Shown: positions 1 to 10,031, counted from the stretch's first letter. The stretch is DNA of 64,000 bases from Pedobacter sp. BMA (GCF_001027745.1 NZ_LECU01000001.1:310001-374000), one strand, 5' to 3'. Numbers and translations: made by a program. Notes: a model not told the origin generated them from the sequence alone.

Positions 1-1
1 T

Positions 2-343
2 ATCATGTTCGGAGAGATCGGTGCCTGGTTGTATAAGTCTCCCGGTGGAATCAAACCTGATGAAAAACAACCGGGCTTTAAACATGTAATTCTGGATCCC
101 CATGTAATGGAGGGACTGGATGCTTTCGAGGCCAGCCATATTGGTCCTTATGGAAAAATTATCAGTGGCTGGAAAAAGACTGTAAATGGTGTGAGGTATG
201 AAATTGTAATCCCGCCCAACTCTACAGCAAGTATGGAATTACCTGTTGTTCGCAATATGGAGATCAAGGTGAATGGGAAAACCAGCCCGAATAAAATCGA
301 ACTTTCGGCAGGAAAGTATGTAATTGAGCATTTACGGAAATAG
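2..343 (+). CDS. Alpha-L-rhamnosidase (GH78), C-terminal fragment
   Basis: The reading frame is open from the window edge to TAG at 341-343; the N-terminal part lies outside. The visible 113 codons show the typical C-terminal end of GH78 alpha-L-rhamnosidases: the end of the (alpha/alpha)6 barrel with 'FGEIGAWLYKSPGGIKPD', then a beta-sandwich with 'FEASHIGPYGKI' and 'VIPPNSTASMELP'. Such enzymes release terminal L-rhamnose from plant polysaccharides or glycosides and are usually exported in Bacteroidota, but the signal peptide cannot be seen here. The catalytic residues are also outside the window. It is probably the last gene of an upstream carbohydrate cluster, because a strong inverted repeat follows it. 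The family call rests on motif recognition only. Confidence 0.8.
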   Translation: MMFGEIGAWLYKSPGGIKPDEKQPGFKHVILDPHVMEGLDAFEASHIGPYGKIISGWKKTVNGVRYEIVIPPNSTASMELPVVRNMEIKVNGKTSPNKIELSAGKYVIEHLRK

Positions 344-351
344 TTTTTTTT

Positions 352-389
352 GGTAAACCCTGCAGAAGATGGAAACTGCGGGGTTTACC
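352..389. terminator. Inverted repeat after the rhamnosidase gene, possible terminator
   Basis: A 14-bp stem with one G-T pair (GGTAAACCC plus TGCAG against CTGCG plus GGGTTTACC) encloses a 10-base loop eight bases after the stop codon. No T-run follows on the + strand, although TTTTTTT precedes it, so intrinsic termination is plausible but not certain. Confidence 0.45.
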
Positions 390-526
390 TAAATTAATAA
401 CGACAAAATTTCAGCACAAAACATTATATATCAGCAATTTAGTCATTAAAAATAGCATCATACCGACAAAATTTCCGATTGAAAAACCAAAATAGCTGTG
501 GCACTGGTTTTGATTAAAACGAATAT

Positions 527-3127
527 ATGAACTTCAACAATTTTACAATAAAAGCCCAGGAAGCGATTCAACAGGCTTCTGAAATAGCCCAGGGCAATCA
601 GCAACAGGCTATTGAGACAGCACACCTTTTAAAAGGCCTGCTTACTGTTGATGAAAACGTGGTTTCGTATGTATTGAAGAAATTAAACGTTAATCTGAAT
701 TCGTTAAATCAAAACTTAGATGCTGAGATTGGCAGGTTCCCGAAAGTAAGTGGAAGTAATGTCTATCTGTCATCAAATACCAATAGTGTTTTACAAAAAG
801 CCCAGACTTTTTTAAAGGATTTTAAGGATGAGTTTGTATCTGTAGAACACTTACTATTAGGCATACTTGCTATTAATGACAGCACATCAAAACTGTTGAA
901 AGAACAAGGTGTAAATGAAAAAGACCTTAAAAAAGCAATTACTGAATTGCGTGGCGATAGCCGTGTAACTGATCAGAATGCGGAAGCGACCTATCAGGCA
1001 TTAAGCAAGTATGCACGAAACCTGAACGAATACGCGGAGAGTGGAAAGTTAGATCCCGTGATTGGCCGTGACGAGGAGATTCGTCGTGTAATCCAGATTC
1101 TGTCACGCAGAACAAAGAATAACCCTATTCTGATTGGCGAGCCAGGTGTTGGTAAAACTGCTATTGCTGAAGGAATTGCCTTCCGGATCATTAAGGGTGA
1201 TGTACCAGAAAACCTGAAAAGCAAAACTGTTTTCTCACTGGATATGGGTTCCTTAATTGCCGGAGCAAAGTATAAGGGCGAATTTGAGGAACGCTTAAAA
1301 GCAGTTGTGAAAGAAGTGACACAAAGTGATGGCGACATCGTATTGTTTATCGATGAGATTCATACCTTAGTTGGTGCCGGCGGCGGTGAAGGCGCGATGG
1401 ATGCAGCTAACATCCTCAAACCTGCATTGGCACGCGGCGAGTTGAGAGCCATCGGCGCTACTACTCTTGATGAGTACCAAAAATACCTGGAAAAAGATAA
1501 AGCATTGGAACGCCGTTTCCAAAAGGTGATGGTAGAGGAACCAGATACGCAGGATGCCATTTCTATTCTTCGGGGTTTAAAAGAGCGTTATGAAACGCAC
1601 CATAAAGTAAGGATTAAAGACGAGGCGATAATAGCGGCAGTTGAAATGAGCCAACGGTATATCGCTGATCGTTTTCTTCCTGATAAGGCAATCGACTTAA
1701 TGGACGAGGCTGCATCAAAGCTGCGCATGGAAATGGATAGCGTACCGGAGCACGTAGATGCTTTAGACAGAGAAATTATGCGTCTGGAAATCGAACGTGA
1801 GGCTATAAAACGCGAAAAAGATGATAAAAAAGTAAAAGATCTATCAGAGGAGATTGCCAATTTATCAGCAGAGCGTGATGAATTCAAAGCGAAGTGGCAG
1901 GGTGAAAAAGACCTGGTAGATGCTGTGAATAACCAACTGGAAGCTATTGAGCACTACAAGCTGGAGGCAGAGCAGGCAGAGCGCGCAGGAGACTATGGTA
2001 AAGTTGCCGAAATCCGTTATGGTAAAATAAAAGAAGCGCAGGATCAGGTTTCCAAGTTGAAAGCAGATCTGGAGAGTCAGCAAACGGATAGCCGCATGCT
2101 GAAAGAAGAAGTTACTGCCGATGATATTGCTGGCGTTGTAGGCAGGTGGACGGGAATACCCGTTACCAAGCTGATTGCCAGTGAACGGGAGAAATTATTG
2201 AACCTGGAAGCGGAATTACATCAAAGGGTAGCTGGACAGGATGAGGCCATTGAGGCTATTTCTGATGCGATACGCCGCTCGCGTGCAGGATTACAGGATA
2301 AGCGGAAGCCAATCGGATCATTTATTTTTCTGGGAACTACTGGTGTGGGTAAAACAGAGCTGGCAAAGGCACTTGCAGAATTTCTATTCAACGATGAAAA
2401 TGCTTTAACGCGTATTGATATGAGTGAATATCAGGAGCGTCATGCTGTTTCCCGCCTGATTGGAGCGCCCCCGGGATATGTTGGTTATGATGAAGGCGGA
2501 CAATTAACTGAAGCAGTGAGACGTAAACCCTATTCAGTTGTATTGCTTGATGAAATTGAAAAAGCGCATCCAGATGTATTTAACATCCTGTTACAGGTAT
2601 TGGACGATGGCCGCCTGACCGATAATAAAGGGAGGACGGTAAACTTTAAGAACACGATTATCATCATGACCTCAAACATTGGTGCGCACCTGATTCAGGA
2701 TAACTTCAAGGATTTAAGCGATGAAAACCGCGATGAGGTGATTGCCAAAACTAAAAACGAATTGTTTGAAGTACTCAAACAAACCATTCGTCCAGAGTTT
2801 TTGAACCGTATTGATGAACTGATTATGTTTACACCGTTAAACCGCAGCGAAATCAGGGACATTGTTGCTTTACAATTCAAACAGGTTCAGCATACCCTTG
2901 CAGAGATGGGCATCGAAATGGATGCCAGTGAGGAAGCTTTAGACTGGCTGGCGCAATTGGGTTATGATCCGCAGTTTGGGGCCAGACCATTGAAAAGGGT
3001 GATCCAGAAGAGAATCTTGAACGAATTATCTAAGGAAATACTGGTAGGTAAAGTAGACAAAGAGAGTAAAATTAAACTCGATATGTTCGATCACAATTTT
3101 GTGTTCATCAATCAGAAGCAAGATTAG
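527..3127 (+). CDS. clpB: ATP-dependent disaggregase ClpB
   Basis: This 866-residue protein has the full length and domain order of ClpB, the cytoplasmic Hsp104-type chaperone that pulls polypeptides out of aggregates together with DnaK. An N-terminal Clp_N domain (about 1-150) is followed by a first AAA+ domain with Walker A GEPGVGKT at 204-211 and Walker B 'VLFIDEIHT'. A coiled-coil middle domain (about 400-530) is rich in E, K and R. A second AAA+ domain has Walker A GTTGVGKT at 603-610, '[13 protein letters not shown]', and sensor-2 'GARPLKR'. The middle domain and the lack of a ClpP-binding loop separate it from ClpA and ClpC. ATG at 527 gives the standard N terminus '[12 protein letters not shown]'. 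It is monocistronic, ending in a perfect palindromic terminator. No CIRCE element was seen upstream. Confidence 0.97.
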   Translation: MNFNNFTIKAQEAIQQASEIAQGNQQQAIETAHLLKGLLTVDENVVSYVLKKLNVNLNSLNQNLDAEIGRFPKVSGSNVYLSSNTNSVLQKAQTFLKDFKDEFVSVEHLLLGILAINDSTSKLLKEQGVNEKDLKKAITELRGDSRVTDQNAEATYQALSKYARNLNEYAESGKLDPVIGRDEEIRRVIQILSRRTKNNPILIGEPGVGKTAIAEGIAFRIIKGDVPENLKSKTVFSLDMGSLIAGAKYKGEFEERLKAVVKEVTQSDGDIVLFIDEIHTLVGAGGGEGAMDAANILKPALARGELRAIGATTLDEYQKYLEKDKALERRFQKVMVEEPDTQDAISILRGLKERYETHHKVRIKDEAIIAAVEMSQRYIADRFLPDKAIDLMDEAASKLRMEMDSVPEHVDALDREIMRLEIEREAIKREKDDKKVKDLSEEIANLSAERDEFKAKWQGEKDLVDAVNNQLEAIEHYKLEAEQAERAGDYGKVAEIRYGKIKEAQDQVSKLKADLESQQTDSRMLKEEVTADDIAGVVGRWTGIPVTKLIASEREKLLNLEAELHQRVAGQDEAIEAISDAIRRSRAGLQDKRKPIGSFIFLGTTGVGKTELAKALAEFLFNDENALTRIDMSEYQERHAVSRLIGAPPGYVGYDEGGQLTEAVRRKPYSVVLLDEIEKAHPDVFNILLQVLDDGRLTDNKGRTVNFKNTIIIMTSNIGAHLIQDNFKDLSDENRDEVIAKTKNELFEVLKQTIRPEFLNRIDELIMFTPLNRSEIRDIVALQFKQVQHTLAEMGIEMDASEEALDWLAQLGYDPQFGARPLKRVIQKRILNELSKEILVGKVDKESKIKLDMFDHNFVFINQKQD

Positions 3128-3143
3128 AGCTGGCCGATCCGAT

Positions 3144-3182
3144 AAAAAATCCCGTAGATGATCATCTACGGGATTTTTTTTT
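3144..3182. terminator. Bidirectional intrinsic terminator
   Basis: A perfect palindrome: ATCCCGTAGATG and its complement CATCTACGGGAT, flanked by A6 on the left and T-runs on the right. It lies between the convergent clpB and MFS genes and can act on both strands. Confidence 0.9.
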
Positions 3183-4383
3183 ATTTCTTCTTTGTTTCGA
3201 TATTAGGCAGGAAGCCGGTAAGCAGTCCGATCAGGGGTAGAAAAGCACAGATGCTGAACACATAATTTATTCCTTTTGCATCGGCAAGTTTACCCAACAG
3301 TGCCGATCCTATTCCGCCCATTCCAAAAGCGAAACCGAAAAACAATCCTGCTACCAGTCCAACCTTACCTGGAATAAGCTCCTGGGCATACACCAGAATA
3401 GCTGAGAAAGCAGAGGCGAGAATCATTCCGATGGGAACAATCAAAACACCAATCCAGAACAAACTGGCATGGGGCAGTAACAGTGCGAAAGGTGCTGTAC
3501 CGAGAATTGAAGCCCAGATCACATATTTCCTGCCAATCTTATCCCCTATTGGCCCGCCTAATAAGGTTCCGGCGGCAACAGAGAATAAAAATACGAAAAG
3601 GTAAACCTGAGAAGTTTGAACAGATACGTGAAACTTATTAATCAGATAAAAAGTAAAGTAGCTGGTTAAACTCGCCATATAAAAGTATTTGGAGAAAATC
3701 AGCAACAGCAATATACATACGGAGAATATCACTTTCCTGCGGGAGAACTGATTTATTACAATTTGGGCATTAACCGTTTTCGCTCTTGCTAAAATAAAGC
3801 CCTTGTACCAGTTCCCGACAAAAGTTAAGATGACGATGGCCAATAGTGCAATAAATGAAAACCACACCACGCTAAACTGACCATATGGAACAATTATCCA
3901 GGCGGCCAGAAGCGGACCTAATGAACTTCCGGCATTGCCACCCAATTGGAAAACAGATTGGGCAAGGCCTCTCTTACCGCCTGATGCAGCGTGTGCCATT
4001 CGGGAGGCTTCGGGATGAAAGACAGATGAACCTATTCCAATCAGTGCCACAGACATGAGTATGGTGTAAAAATTTTGCGACTGCGACAGGGTAATTAATC
4101 CGGTTAGGGTAAAGCCCATCCCTATTGCAAGAGAATAAGGCTGAGGTTTTTTATCGGTATAGAGCCCTACGAAAGGTTGCAACAATGAAGCTGCCATTTG
4201 AAAGGTTAAAGTGATTAAACCAATTTGCGAGAATGTTAAATGGTAGCTGGTTTTGATGATTGGGTAAATAGCCGGAATAAGCGACTGTATGGTATCATTC
4301 AATAAATGAGAAAAACTCAGTGCAAATAAAATCGGGAATACTGTTTTTTCGATTAAAGATTGTGTAGAAGTATTTTCGGTCAT
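3181..4383 (-). CDS. MFS exporter, fosmidomycin-resistance (Fsr) type
   Basis: This 400-residue inner-membrane protein has about 12 hydrophobic segments and a conserved region 'GIGSSVFHPEASRMA' followed by 'GLAQSVFQLGGNAGSSLGP'. These segments, with the N-terminal 'SHLLNDTIQSLIPAIYP', are characteristic of the Fsr branch of the major facilitator superfamily, drug/proton antiporters related to the fosmidomycin resistance protein. The actual substrate cannot be inferred from sequence. It is convergent with clpB and has its own promoter just upstream (TTG-N17-TACATTTG). The protein has no long periplasmic loop and the usual family length. ATG at 4383 fits the promoter position, giving a leader of roughly 15 bases. 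Confidence 0.85.
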   Translation of the reverse strand: MTENTSTQSLIEKTVFPILFALSFSHLLNDTIQSLIPAIYPIIKTSYHLTFSQIGLITLTFQMAASLLQPFVGLYTDKKPQPYSLAIGMGFTLTGLITLSQSQNFYTILMSVALIGIGSSVFHPEASRMAHAASGGKRGLAQSVFQLGGNAGSSLGPLLAAWIIVPYGQFSVVWFSFIALLAIVILTFVGNWYKGFILARAKTVNAQIVINQFSRRKVIFSVCILLLLIFSKYFYMASLTSYFTFYLINKFHVSVQTSQVYLFVFLFSVAAGTLLGGPIGDKIGRKYVIWASILGTAPFALLLPHASLFWIGVLIVPIGMILASAFSAILVYAQELIPGKVGLVAGLFFGFAFGMGGIGSALLGKLADAKGINYVFSICAFLPLIGLLTGFLPNIETKKK

Positions 4384-4905
4384 AATGGGATATTGATATC
4401 TTCAAATGTAACGATTAAATATTTTTTCAATCCGCAGACATGTCCTTGCAATTTTGAAAGATTTTTAGCAGACAGTGTTACGCAGGCGGAACGAGATTGT
4501 AAAGCACTACCAACGCGATGTACTATGATCCGCGGGATTGATGTGGGCAAAAGGTGGCTGAAAGGTGGGGAAAAGGTGGGTAGAAACAATACTGATGCAA
4601 ATCATTTATTCCTAAAAGATGTCAAAACTACCGAAATAATTCTGACAATAATACAAAAAAAAGCGGCTTGTCAGTCTGTCACAATCCAAAAATTAATCAC
4701 TTGATTGATTTTTAGTCACCATAAAATAATATTGATTTAATACTAAATTTATATCTGTTTACTAATGAATAACTTGGATAAAATCTGATTTTTTGATGAC
4801 GCTGAAAGGGTTTTTCGGCATAACTGTTGACTTTAATCCAAATATAGTCAGAAATTAAAAAAGTAAAAATGGCTATAAATTTTAACATATATAATTAATA
4901 AAACG
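4384..4905. other. 522-base intergenic region
   Basis: No convincing gene is present. The left end carries the promoter of the MFS gene. Positions about 4450-4580 are richer in G and C than the AT-rich remainder and include three near-repeats of AAAGGTGG (4550-4580); open frames on both strands there look like chance. The right 300 bases are AT-rich and should hold the promoter of the porin-like gene at 4906, but no clear TAnnTTTG box was found. Confidence 0.5.
4403..4430 (-). promoter_or_regulatory. Bacteroidota-type promoter of the MFS gene
   Basis: On the minus strand, TTG (4430-4428) is followed after 17 bases by TACATTTG (4410-4403), a full match to TTG-N17-23-TAnnTTTG. The start codon is at 4383, predicting a very short 5' leader. 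Confidence 0.65.
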
Positions 4906-5520
4906 ATGAAAAAATTATTATTATCATTGGTAGCAGTAGCAGGATTGTTCTACAGTGCAAACGCACAAACTGAAAAAGGAAAATTCATTTTAGGTGGTAA
5001 CGTTGGCTTCAGTTCTTCAAAGGTTGAAGGTGCTGTTAAGTCGGACATCGACTTTAGCGTTGTTCCCAGTATTGGTTACTTTGTAGGCAACAATTTTGCA
5101 ATTGGTACCGGTGTTGGTTATACTTATTCCAAAACGGTTAGCGGTGGTGCTTTGAACAGAAACCAGGTGGGTGCTTTTCAGGTATCTCCTTTCGGACGTT
5201 ACTATGTAGGTTTATCAGACCAGTTTAAATTCTTCGGACAGTTATCTGTTCCTATGGCATTCGGAACGGCTAAAACTGTTGATGCAAATGGCGATACTGG
5301 TTCAAAATACGCATCTACAACCTCAATTGGTGTAAATGTATCTCCAGGTTTTGCTTTCTTCCCAACTAAAAGAATTGGTATAGAGGTTTCTGTAAATGGT
5401 TTAGGTTATGCTAACAATCAGATTAAAGAAGAAGCTACAGGTGCAAAAACTACCAGTAATTCATTCGGATTGGAAGCTGATACCTTCGCTCCAAAATTAG
5501 GCGTGCAGTTTCACTTTTAA
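4906..5520 (+). CDS. Outer-membrane beta-barrel protein (porin-family)
   Basis: The 204-residue product begins with a clear signal peptide (KKLLLSLVAVAGLFYSANA, cleavage before Q) and continues with short amphipathic strands alternating with turns rich in G, N and S. It ends in 'LGVQFHF', with the terminal aromatic residue typical of proteins inserted by the BAM complex. This fits the small 8-10-stranded outer-membrane beta-barrel proteins (PF13568/PF13505 type) that are abundant in Bacteroidota. No substrate or pore function can be inferred. It is monocistronic, with a long 5' intergenic region and a GC-rich terminator directly downstream. Confidence 0.8.
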   Translation: MKKLLLSLVAVAGLFYSANAQTEKGKFILGGNVGFSSSKVEGAVKSDIDFSVVPSIGYFVGNNFAIGTGVGYTYSKTVSGGALNRNQVGAFQVSPFGRYYVGLSDQFKFFGQLSVPMAFGTAKTVDANGDTGSKYASTTSIGVNVSPGFAFFPTKRIGIEVSVNGLGYANNQIKEEATGAKTTSNSFGLEADTFAPKLGVQFHF

Positions 5521-5536
5521 TCGCTGATTAAATAAT

Positions 5537-5583
5537 AAAGCCGCGGCCGCGCAGATGACTAATTCTGCGGAGCTGCGGCTTTT
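5537..5583. terminator. Intrinsic terminator between convergent genes
   Basis: AAAGCCGC pairs with GCGGCTTT, and inside it GCAGA pairs with TCTGC around a short loop. A- and T-rich flanks on both sides allow action for the beta-barrel gene (+) and the M28 peptidase gene (-). Confidence 0.8.
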
Positions 5584-5594
5584 GTATGTTCAAC

Positions 5595-7244
5595 CTATTT
5601 CTTCTCTCTGATGGCCTTGAATTCTGAGCCGTCTTTCCATTTCGGGTAAGTATCTTCATTGCTGATCCGAAAACCCATATCAAACAACATTCTTACATCT
5701 TCGGTGATGCCAGATAAATCCCATGTTTTGGGATCAAAATTATCTTGTGGAGAATGGTATCTGGATTTGGTAAAATCGGCTACCTGTTTTAAGCCCCATT
5801 CCCGGCCATTTTTCACGTTATCAACTCCGGAACCCGTAAATAAGGATGGAACACCAAACTTAGCGAGATTAAAGTGATCAGACCGGTAGTACAAACCTGA
5901 TGAAGGAACAGGATCGGGAACAATTACACGTCCTTGTTTTTTAGCAGATGCAGCCGCGTAATCTTCCATTTCAGATTGTCCGTAACCATACACCACAATA
6001 TCTTTGGTTTTGCCGGCAATCCCCATCATGTCCATGTTAATATTGGCAACGGTTTTCGATAAAGGAAATGCCGGATGTTTGGCATAATACTCTGATCCCA
6101 GCAACCCTTGTTCTTCGCCTGTATAAGAAACGAATAAAATTGATCTGCCTGGTTTTCTGTCTAATTTTTTAAAGGCCGAAGCAATTTCAAAAAGAGACGC
6201 CACGCCAGTAGCATTATCTACAGCTCCGTTATAAATGGAGTCACCTAAAATTTTCTCCCCTGTGCCAAGGTGATCCCAATGCGCAGAATAAATAATGGCT
6301 TCATCTTTATACTTACTGCCTGTAATTTTAGCAATGACATTGTAGCTCACCGATTTCCTGGTTTTGTTTTGGATATTGAGTGAGGTTGTAAGACCCAGGT
6401 TTACAGGCTTAAATTGTTTCTTAGCAGCCGCAACCATTAAACTTTCGTCTTGTCCTGCGAGTTTGAAAAGGGCTTTAGCTTTCTCCAGACTAATCCAGCC
6501 CTCCACTACTGTGCGACTCATTCCATTATCTTCAGATTGCAGGGTTAATTTGGATTTTGACCAACCGCTCCTCACAACACTCCATGGATATGCTGCAGGG
6601 GCTGTATCATGAATGATCAAAATCCCGGCAGCTCCTTGTCTGGATGCCTCTTCGAATTTATAAGTCCAGCGTCCGTAATAGGTCATATTTTTCCCTTTAA
6701 ACAAAGTTGAATCTGCAAAACCCGGATCGTTGATCATCACTACTACCGTTTTACCTTTTACATCCAGATTTTTATAATCATTCCAGCCATATTCAGGGGC
6801 TACTATGCCGTAACCTGCAAATACTAAAGGAGAATTTTTGATACTAACCTGATTTTGCACCCTGCGTGAGCCTGCAACAAAATCGGTCAAGTAGTTTAGA
6901 TTTACCAATCCCGTTTGCCCAGTTATCGTCATTTGCTGGTCGGGTACAGATTTAATTTCTACCATGGGCACTTCCTGAAAATAGCTATCGCCATTTCCCG
7001 GCTCAAGGCCAAGTTCGTCGAATGATTTTTTGAGATAACTGATGGTTTTAGTTTCTCCGATGGTGAAAGGTTTCCTACCCTGAAGACTATCAGCAGCAAT
7101 AACAGACAAATATTGAGTAAGGCTTGAGTCGTTTATGGCTTTAATGGCCAACGAATCTGGTCCATCTGAATTGCTTTGAGCAGATTGCTTGCATGATGAA
7201 AAGCAAAAAGCAACTGCTACCAAAAAAAGAATGGGTTTAGTCAT
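5595..7244 (-). CDS. M28-family zinc metallopeptidase, lipoprotein
   Basis: A 549-residue exported peptidase. The N terminus carries a lipobox ending FSSC with Cys18, so it is probably membrane-anchored. Residues about 130-270 resemble a protease-associated (PA) insert ('LVFAGYGIVAPEYGWNDY', 'GAAGILIIHD'). The M28 catalytic core follows: 'SAHWDHLGTG' (His322, Asp324), 'NGAVDNATGVA', 'TGEEQGLLGS' (Glu377/Glu378), 'NINMDMMG' and 'RSDHF', together giving the two-zinc ligand set. Such enzymes are aminopeptidases that trim peptides outside the cytoplasm. The next gene on the same strand is an S9 peptidase, 101 bases upstream, so the two may cooperate in peptide use. The spacer between them carries a long inverted repeat. 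Confidence 0.92.
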   Translation of the reverse strand: MTKPILFLVAVAFCFSSCKQSAQSNSDGPDSLAIKAINDSSLTQYLSVIAADSLQGRKPFTIGETKTISYLKKSFDELGLEPGNGDSYFQEVPMVEIKSVPDQQMTITGQTGLVNLNYLTDFVAGSRRVQNQVSIKNSPLVFAGYGIVAPEYGWNDYKNLDVKGKTVVVMINDPGFADSTLFKGKNMTYYGRWTYKFEEASRQGAAGILIIHDTAPAAYPWSVVRSGWSKSKLTLQSEDNGMSRTVVEGWISLEKAKALFKLAGQDESLMVAAAKKQFKPVNLGLTTSLNIQNKTRKSVSYNVIAKITGSKYKDEAIIYSAHWDHLGTGEKILGDSIYNGAVDNATGVASLFEIASAFKKLDRKPGRSILFVSYTGEEQGLLGSEYYAKHPAFPLSKTVANINMDMMGIAGKTKDIVVYGYGQSEMEDYAAASAKKQGRVIVPDPVPSSGLYYRSDHFNLAKFGVPSLFTGSGVDNVKNGREWGLKQVADFTKSRYHSPQDNFDPKTWDLSGITEDVRMLFDMGFRISNEDTYPKWKDGSEFKAIREKK

Positions 7245-7280
7245 TAGAAATAAGTTTAGGAGGGTAATTTAGAGAATTTA

Positions 7281-7338
7281 AATTTGCCACGGAAACACGG
7301 AATACACAACGCGCTTTTCTGAACCTCCGTGGCAAATT
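7281..7338. repeat. Inverted repeat with 13-bp arms between two peptidase genes
   Basis: AATTTGCCACGGA at 7281-7293 is exactly complementary to TCCGTGGCAAATT at 7326-7338, with 32 bases between. The left arm continues into AACACGGAA, which resembles the CACGGA-type interspersed repeats I recall from Bacteroidota genomes. No T-run follows on the minus strand. Confidence 0.6.
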
Positions 7339-7345
7339 ACATTAA

Positions 7346-9856
7346 CTACTGTTTTCCGTTTTGTTCAATGTCCCTGTCCATCTCTACTACGTCAACATCG
7401 CTGGGCTCAGAAAAATCCCCGATGAGATATTTATTAAAGTGATCGGCGAGTTTCCAGAATGCATATTCCGTCATATCGCCAAAGCCATGACGCTGTCCGG
7501 GGATGATCAGGAAATCGAAACGTTTACCAGCTTTCATTAAAGCATTGGCTACCCGAATGGAGTTGGCCGGGTGAACATTATTATCCACGTCGCCATGCAT
7601 TAGTAATAGATGACCTTTCAGGTTTTTAGCTAAGTCAGGATTTTTATCGATGCTATATTTAAAAGAAGTATCGCCTTTTAAAGAAACTACCTCTTTAACA
7701 CCATGGTGTTTCTCGCTCCACCAGCGGTTATAAATGCTGTTGTCGTGATTTCCGGCGTTTGAAACCGCAGCCTTAAAGAAATCAGGATAAACCAGCATGG
7801 CCGCGGTAGACATGAAACCACCACCAGAGTGACCGGTTATGCCGACTTTAGACTCATCGATATAGGAATACTTTGAAGCCAGTTGCTCTATTGCCGTTTT
7901 TTTATCTGCTAGACCATAATCCCGAAGATTTCCATAACCATAAGTATGATACCATTTTGAGCGCGATGGATTGCCACCACGGTTACCAACTGTAATTACG
8001 ATATAGCCAAATTGGGCTAAACGTTCCGTACGGTCCATACTTTTGCTAAACGCTTTGTTTACTGCTTCAGTTTGCGGGCCTGGATAAACGTACTCAATGA
8101 TCGGGTACTTCTTGTTCGGATCGAAGTCGAATGGCTTGTACATCACACCGTATAAATCGGTGATACCATCATCAGCCTTCACTTTAAAGGGCTCCGGAAA
8201 TTTGTAACCTGCAGTGATCAACAGTGATAAATCGGTCGTTTCCAGGTCCATCACTTTTTTGCCGCTTTTATCATATAGTGTTGATTTTGGTGCGGTGTTA
8301 ACCCTCGAGTAGTTATCAACAAAATAAGTATTATTATCATTCATGCTTGAAGCATGATCAAAGTCACCTGTATTGAGCAACTTCATATTAGAACCGTCAA
8401 AATTGATGCTGTACAAATGCAGGTAGTATGGGTCTTCCTTAGCCTCTCTTCCGTTAGCCGTGAAGTAAAGAACCCGGTTTTTTTCATCTACATTTACAAT
8501 ACTTTCACAATGGAAAGCACCTTTAGTAATTTGATTTTTAAGTTTACCGTTACCATCGAAAAGGTAAAAATGCGCCCAGCCGTCGCGTTCGCTCCAATGG
8601 ATGAGTTCTTTGCCATCATTCACCAAACCCGGGCGATTCACTTCTACATAGGTATTGAAGCGTTCGTCGATCAGTGGTGAGACTTTTCCTGTTGCAATAT
8701 CTACCGTACCGATATCAATGCGTTTTAAATCTCGGCTGGTACGTGAAAAATAGAAGCGGCTGTCGTTACCTAACCAAACTGATGGACGGAATTCGTTATC
8801 GCGGTCTTTTGCCAGCGATGGCTTGCCCCAAACACCTACACTTTGATCCTTAAAAGCAGCAATAGTTAATTTCTTATAGGTTTTAGCAGTAAAGTCGAAA
8901 AGCAATACCTCATCCTGTGGTGCTTCAGCTTCTCCCGGCATCTGATATTTGTAAGTCTCCAGTGTTGGTCGGCCCGGCGTTACGCTATTGATTACCCACA
9001 AGTCTTTTACCTTACGTGAATCTGTTCTGTCTAAAACGAAATACCTGGCATTTGGTGACCAAAGTACATAGGCCCCGCGGCGTTTTTTATTGTTCTTTTC
9101 ATTTTCAACATTATTTTCTCCATCTCCATCACTTCCGTAAGAATAAAACTTTACACCATCTTTTGTGAGCTGATGTTCTACAATGGTACTATCATCCTCA
9201 TTTTTAACGGCTTTCTTGTAATTCTCTTTATCCATCCAATAGAGATTATAGTTTCGCGAGAAAATAATTGCAGATGAGTCGGGAGCTACTGAACCCCATG
9301 CAGACTTAGGTTTTGGTTTACTGAAATTCGGAATTTCAGTAAGTTTGGCAGAGGCAAGTTCATACCTAAACGAGTAAATCTTTTTCTGCATGGAGTCGGC
9401 CGCTTTTTTGTCTTTGCGGTCTTTTTTCAACTCATCGATTGTGCTTTTCACTTCGAAAGTTACGCTTTTCTCATCGGGAGAGAATTTAAGATTCTCCAGT
9501 GGCAAATGTTCCGCATCAAAGGGATCGCGTACAATCAGGGTGATATCAGATGCTATTTTGGCATTATCGAAAAGCTGTTTTTTGGTCTTTACGGCAGGAT
9601 CAACAAGGTACCAAAACTTACCTTTAGGAGTTTCAAAAGTATACCAGAACCGGTTGGTTAATTTCAACCAGTGCGGATCAACCGATGTTGAATACACCAT
9701 TTTTTTCAATTTATTTGGAGAAAATCTTGATGCCAGCTGGTAATTTGCTTTAGGTTGAGGTTGAATATTCTCAGTAATGGTAAATGTTTTAGTTTGAGCA
9801 GCCAGGGTTAAAGACAGAAACTGCCCGCATAAAAGGAGTTTGTAAAATTTATTCAT
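7346..9856 (-). CDS. S9-family peptidase (dipeptidyl peptidase IV-like)
   Basis: This 836-residue protein has a signal peptide (cleaved after 'LTLAAQ'), an N-terminal beta-propeller (about 80-560, PF00930-like, with 'WSERDGWAHFYLFD') and a C-terminal alpha/beta-hydrolase domain. The catalytic triad can be placed: Ser677 in GHSGGGF, Asp758 in HGDVDNNVHP and His790 in 'RHGFGD'. The order and spacing match prolyl oligopeptidase family S9B, which removes dipeptides, usually X-Pro, from peptide N termini. It is expected in the periplasm. It lies upstream of the M28 peptidase on the same strand and is divergent from the deacetylase gene. Cleavage specificity is not visible from sequence. Confidence 0.92.
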   Translation of the reverse strand: MNKFYKLLLCGQFLSLTLAAQTKTFTITENIQPQPKANYQLASRFSPNKLKKMVYSTSVDPHWLKLTNRFWYTFETPKGKFWYLVDPAVKTKKQLFDNAKIASDITLIVRDPFDAEHLPLENLKFSPDEKSVTFEVKSTIDELKKDRKDKKAADSMQKKIYSFRYELASAKLTEIPNFSKPKPKSAWGSVAPDSSAIIFSRNYNLYWMDKENYKKAVKNEDDSTIVEHQLTKDGVKFYSYGSDGDGENNVENEKNNKKRRGAYVLWSPNARYFVLDRTDSRKVKDLWVINSVTPGRPTLETYKYQMPGEAEAPQDEVLLFDFTAKTYKKLTIAAFKDQSVGVWGKPSLAKDRDNEFRPSVWLGNDSRFYFSRTSRDLKRIDIGTVDIATGKVSPLIDERFNTYVEVNRPGLVNDGKELIHWSERDGWAHFYLFDGNGKLKNQITKGAFHCESIVNVDEKNRVLYFTANGREAKEDPYYLHLYSINFDGSNMKLLNTGDFDHASSMNDNNTYFVDNYSRVNTAPKSTLYDKSGKKVMDLETTDLSLLITAGYKFPEPFKVKADDGITDLYGVMYKPFDFDPNKKYPIIEYVYPGPQTEAVNKAFSKSMDRTERLAQFGYIVITVGNRGGNPSRSKWYHTYGYGNLRDYGLADKKTAIEQLASKYSYIDESKVGITGHSGGGFMSTAAMLVYPDFFKAAVSNAGNHDNSIYNRWWSEKHHGVKEVVSLKGDTSFKYSIDKNPDLAKNLKGHLLLMHGDVDNNVHPANSIRVANALMKAGKRFDFLIIPGQRHGFGDMTEYAFWKLADHFNKYLIGDFSEPSDVDVVEMDRDIEQNGKQ

Positions 9857-9984
9857 CTAGGTTTGTTTGAACTGCTAAATTATTTAATTATAGCCTATTA
9901 ATATCAGTCAACTTTGTAATAAAACGGATAGTTTGGTCATCGTTCTACCAAATGAAATAGTTATCAACACCAGTTTATTTGACG

Positions 9985-10013
9985 TTGAATATTTGACATA
10001 ATTTCTAGTTTTG
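9985..10013 (+). promoter_or_regulatory. Bacteroidota-type promoter for the deacetylase gene
   Basis: TTG at 9985-9987 is followed after 18 bases by TAGTTTTG (10006-10013), a full match to the TAnnTTTG -7 element. The start codon lies 18 bases further on. Confidence 0.6.
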
Positions 10014-10031
10014 TAAACATATTTACTTAGA

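Noticed and set aside
499..514. TGGCAC-N5-TTGA before clpB, a sigma-54-like match
   Set aside because: The conserved C of the -12 element is absent, the implied start would lie almost on the ATG, and an overlapping TGGTTTTG with upstream TTG is an equally weak ordinary promoter candidate. Neither was listed.
4360..4704. Open frames of up to 114 codons on both strands between the MFS and porin-like genes
   Set aside because: They overlap each other and the MFS start, have no recognisable domain, and show amino-acid use unlike the neighbours.
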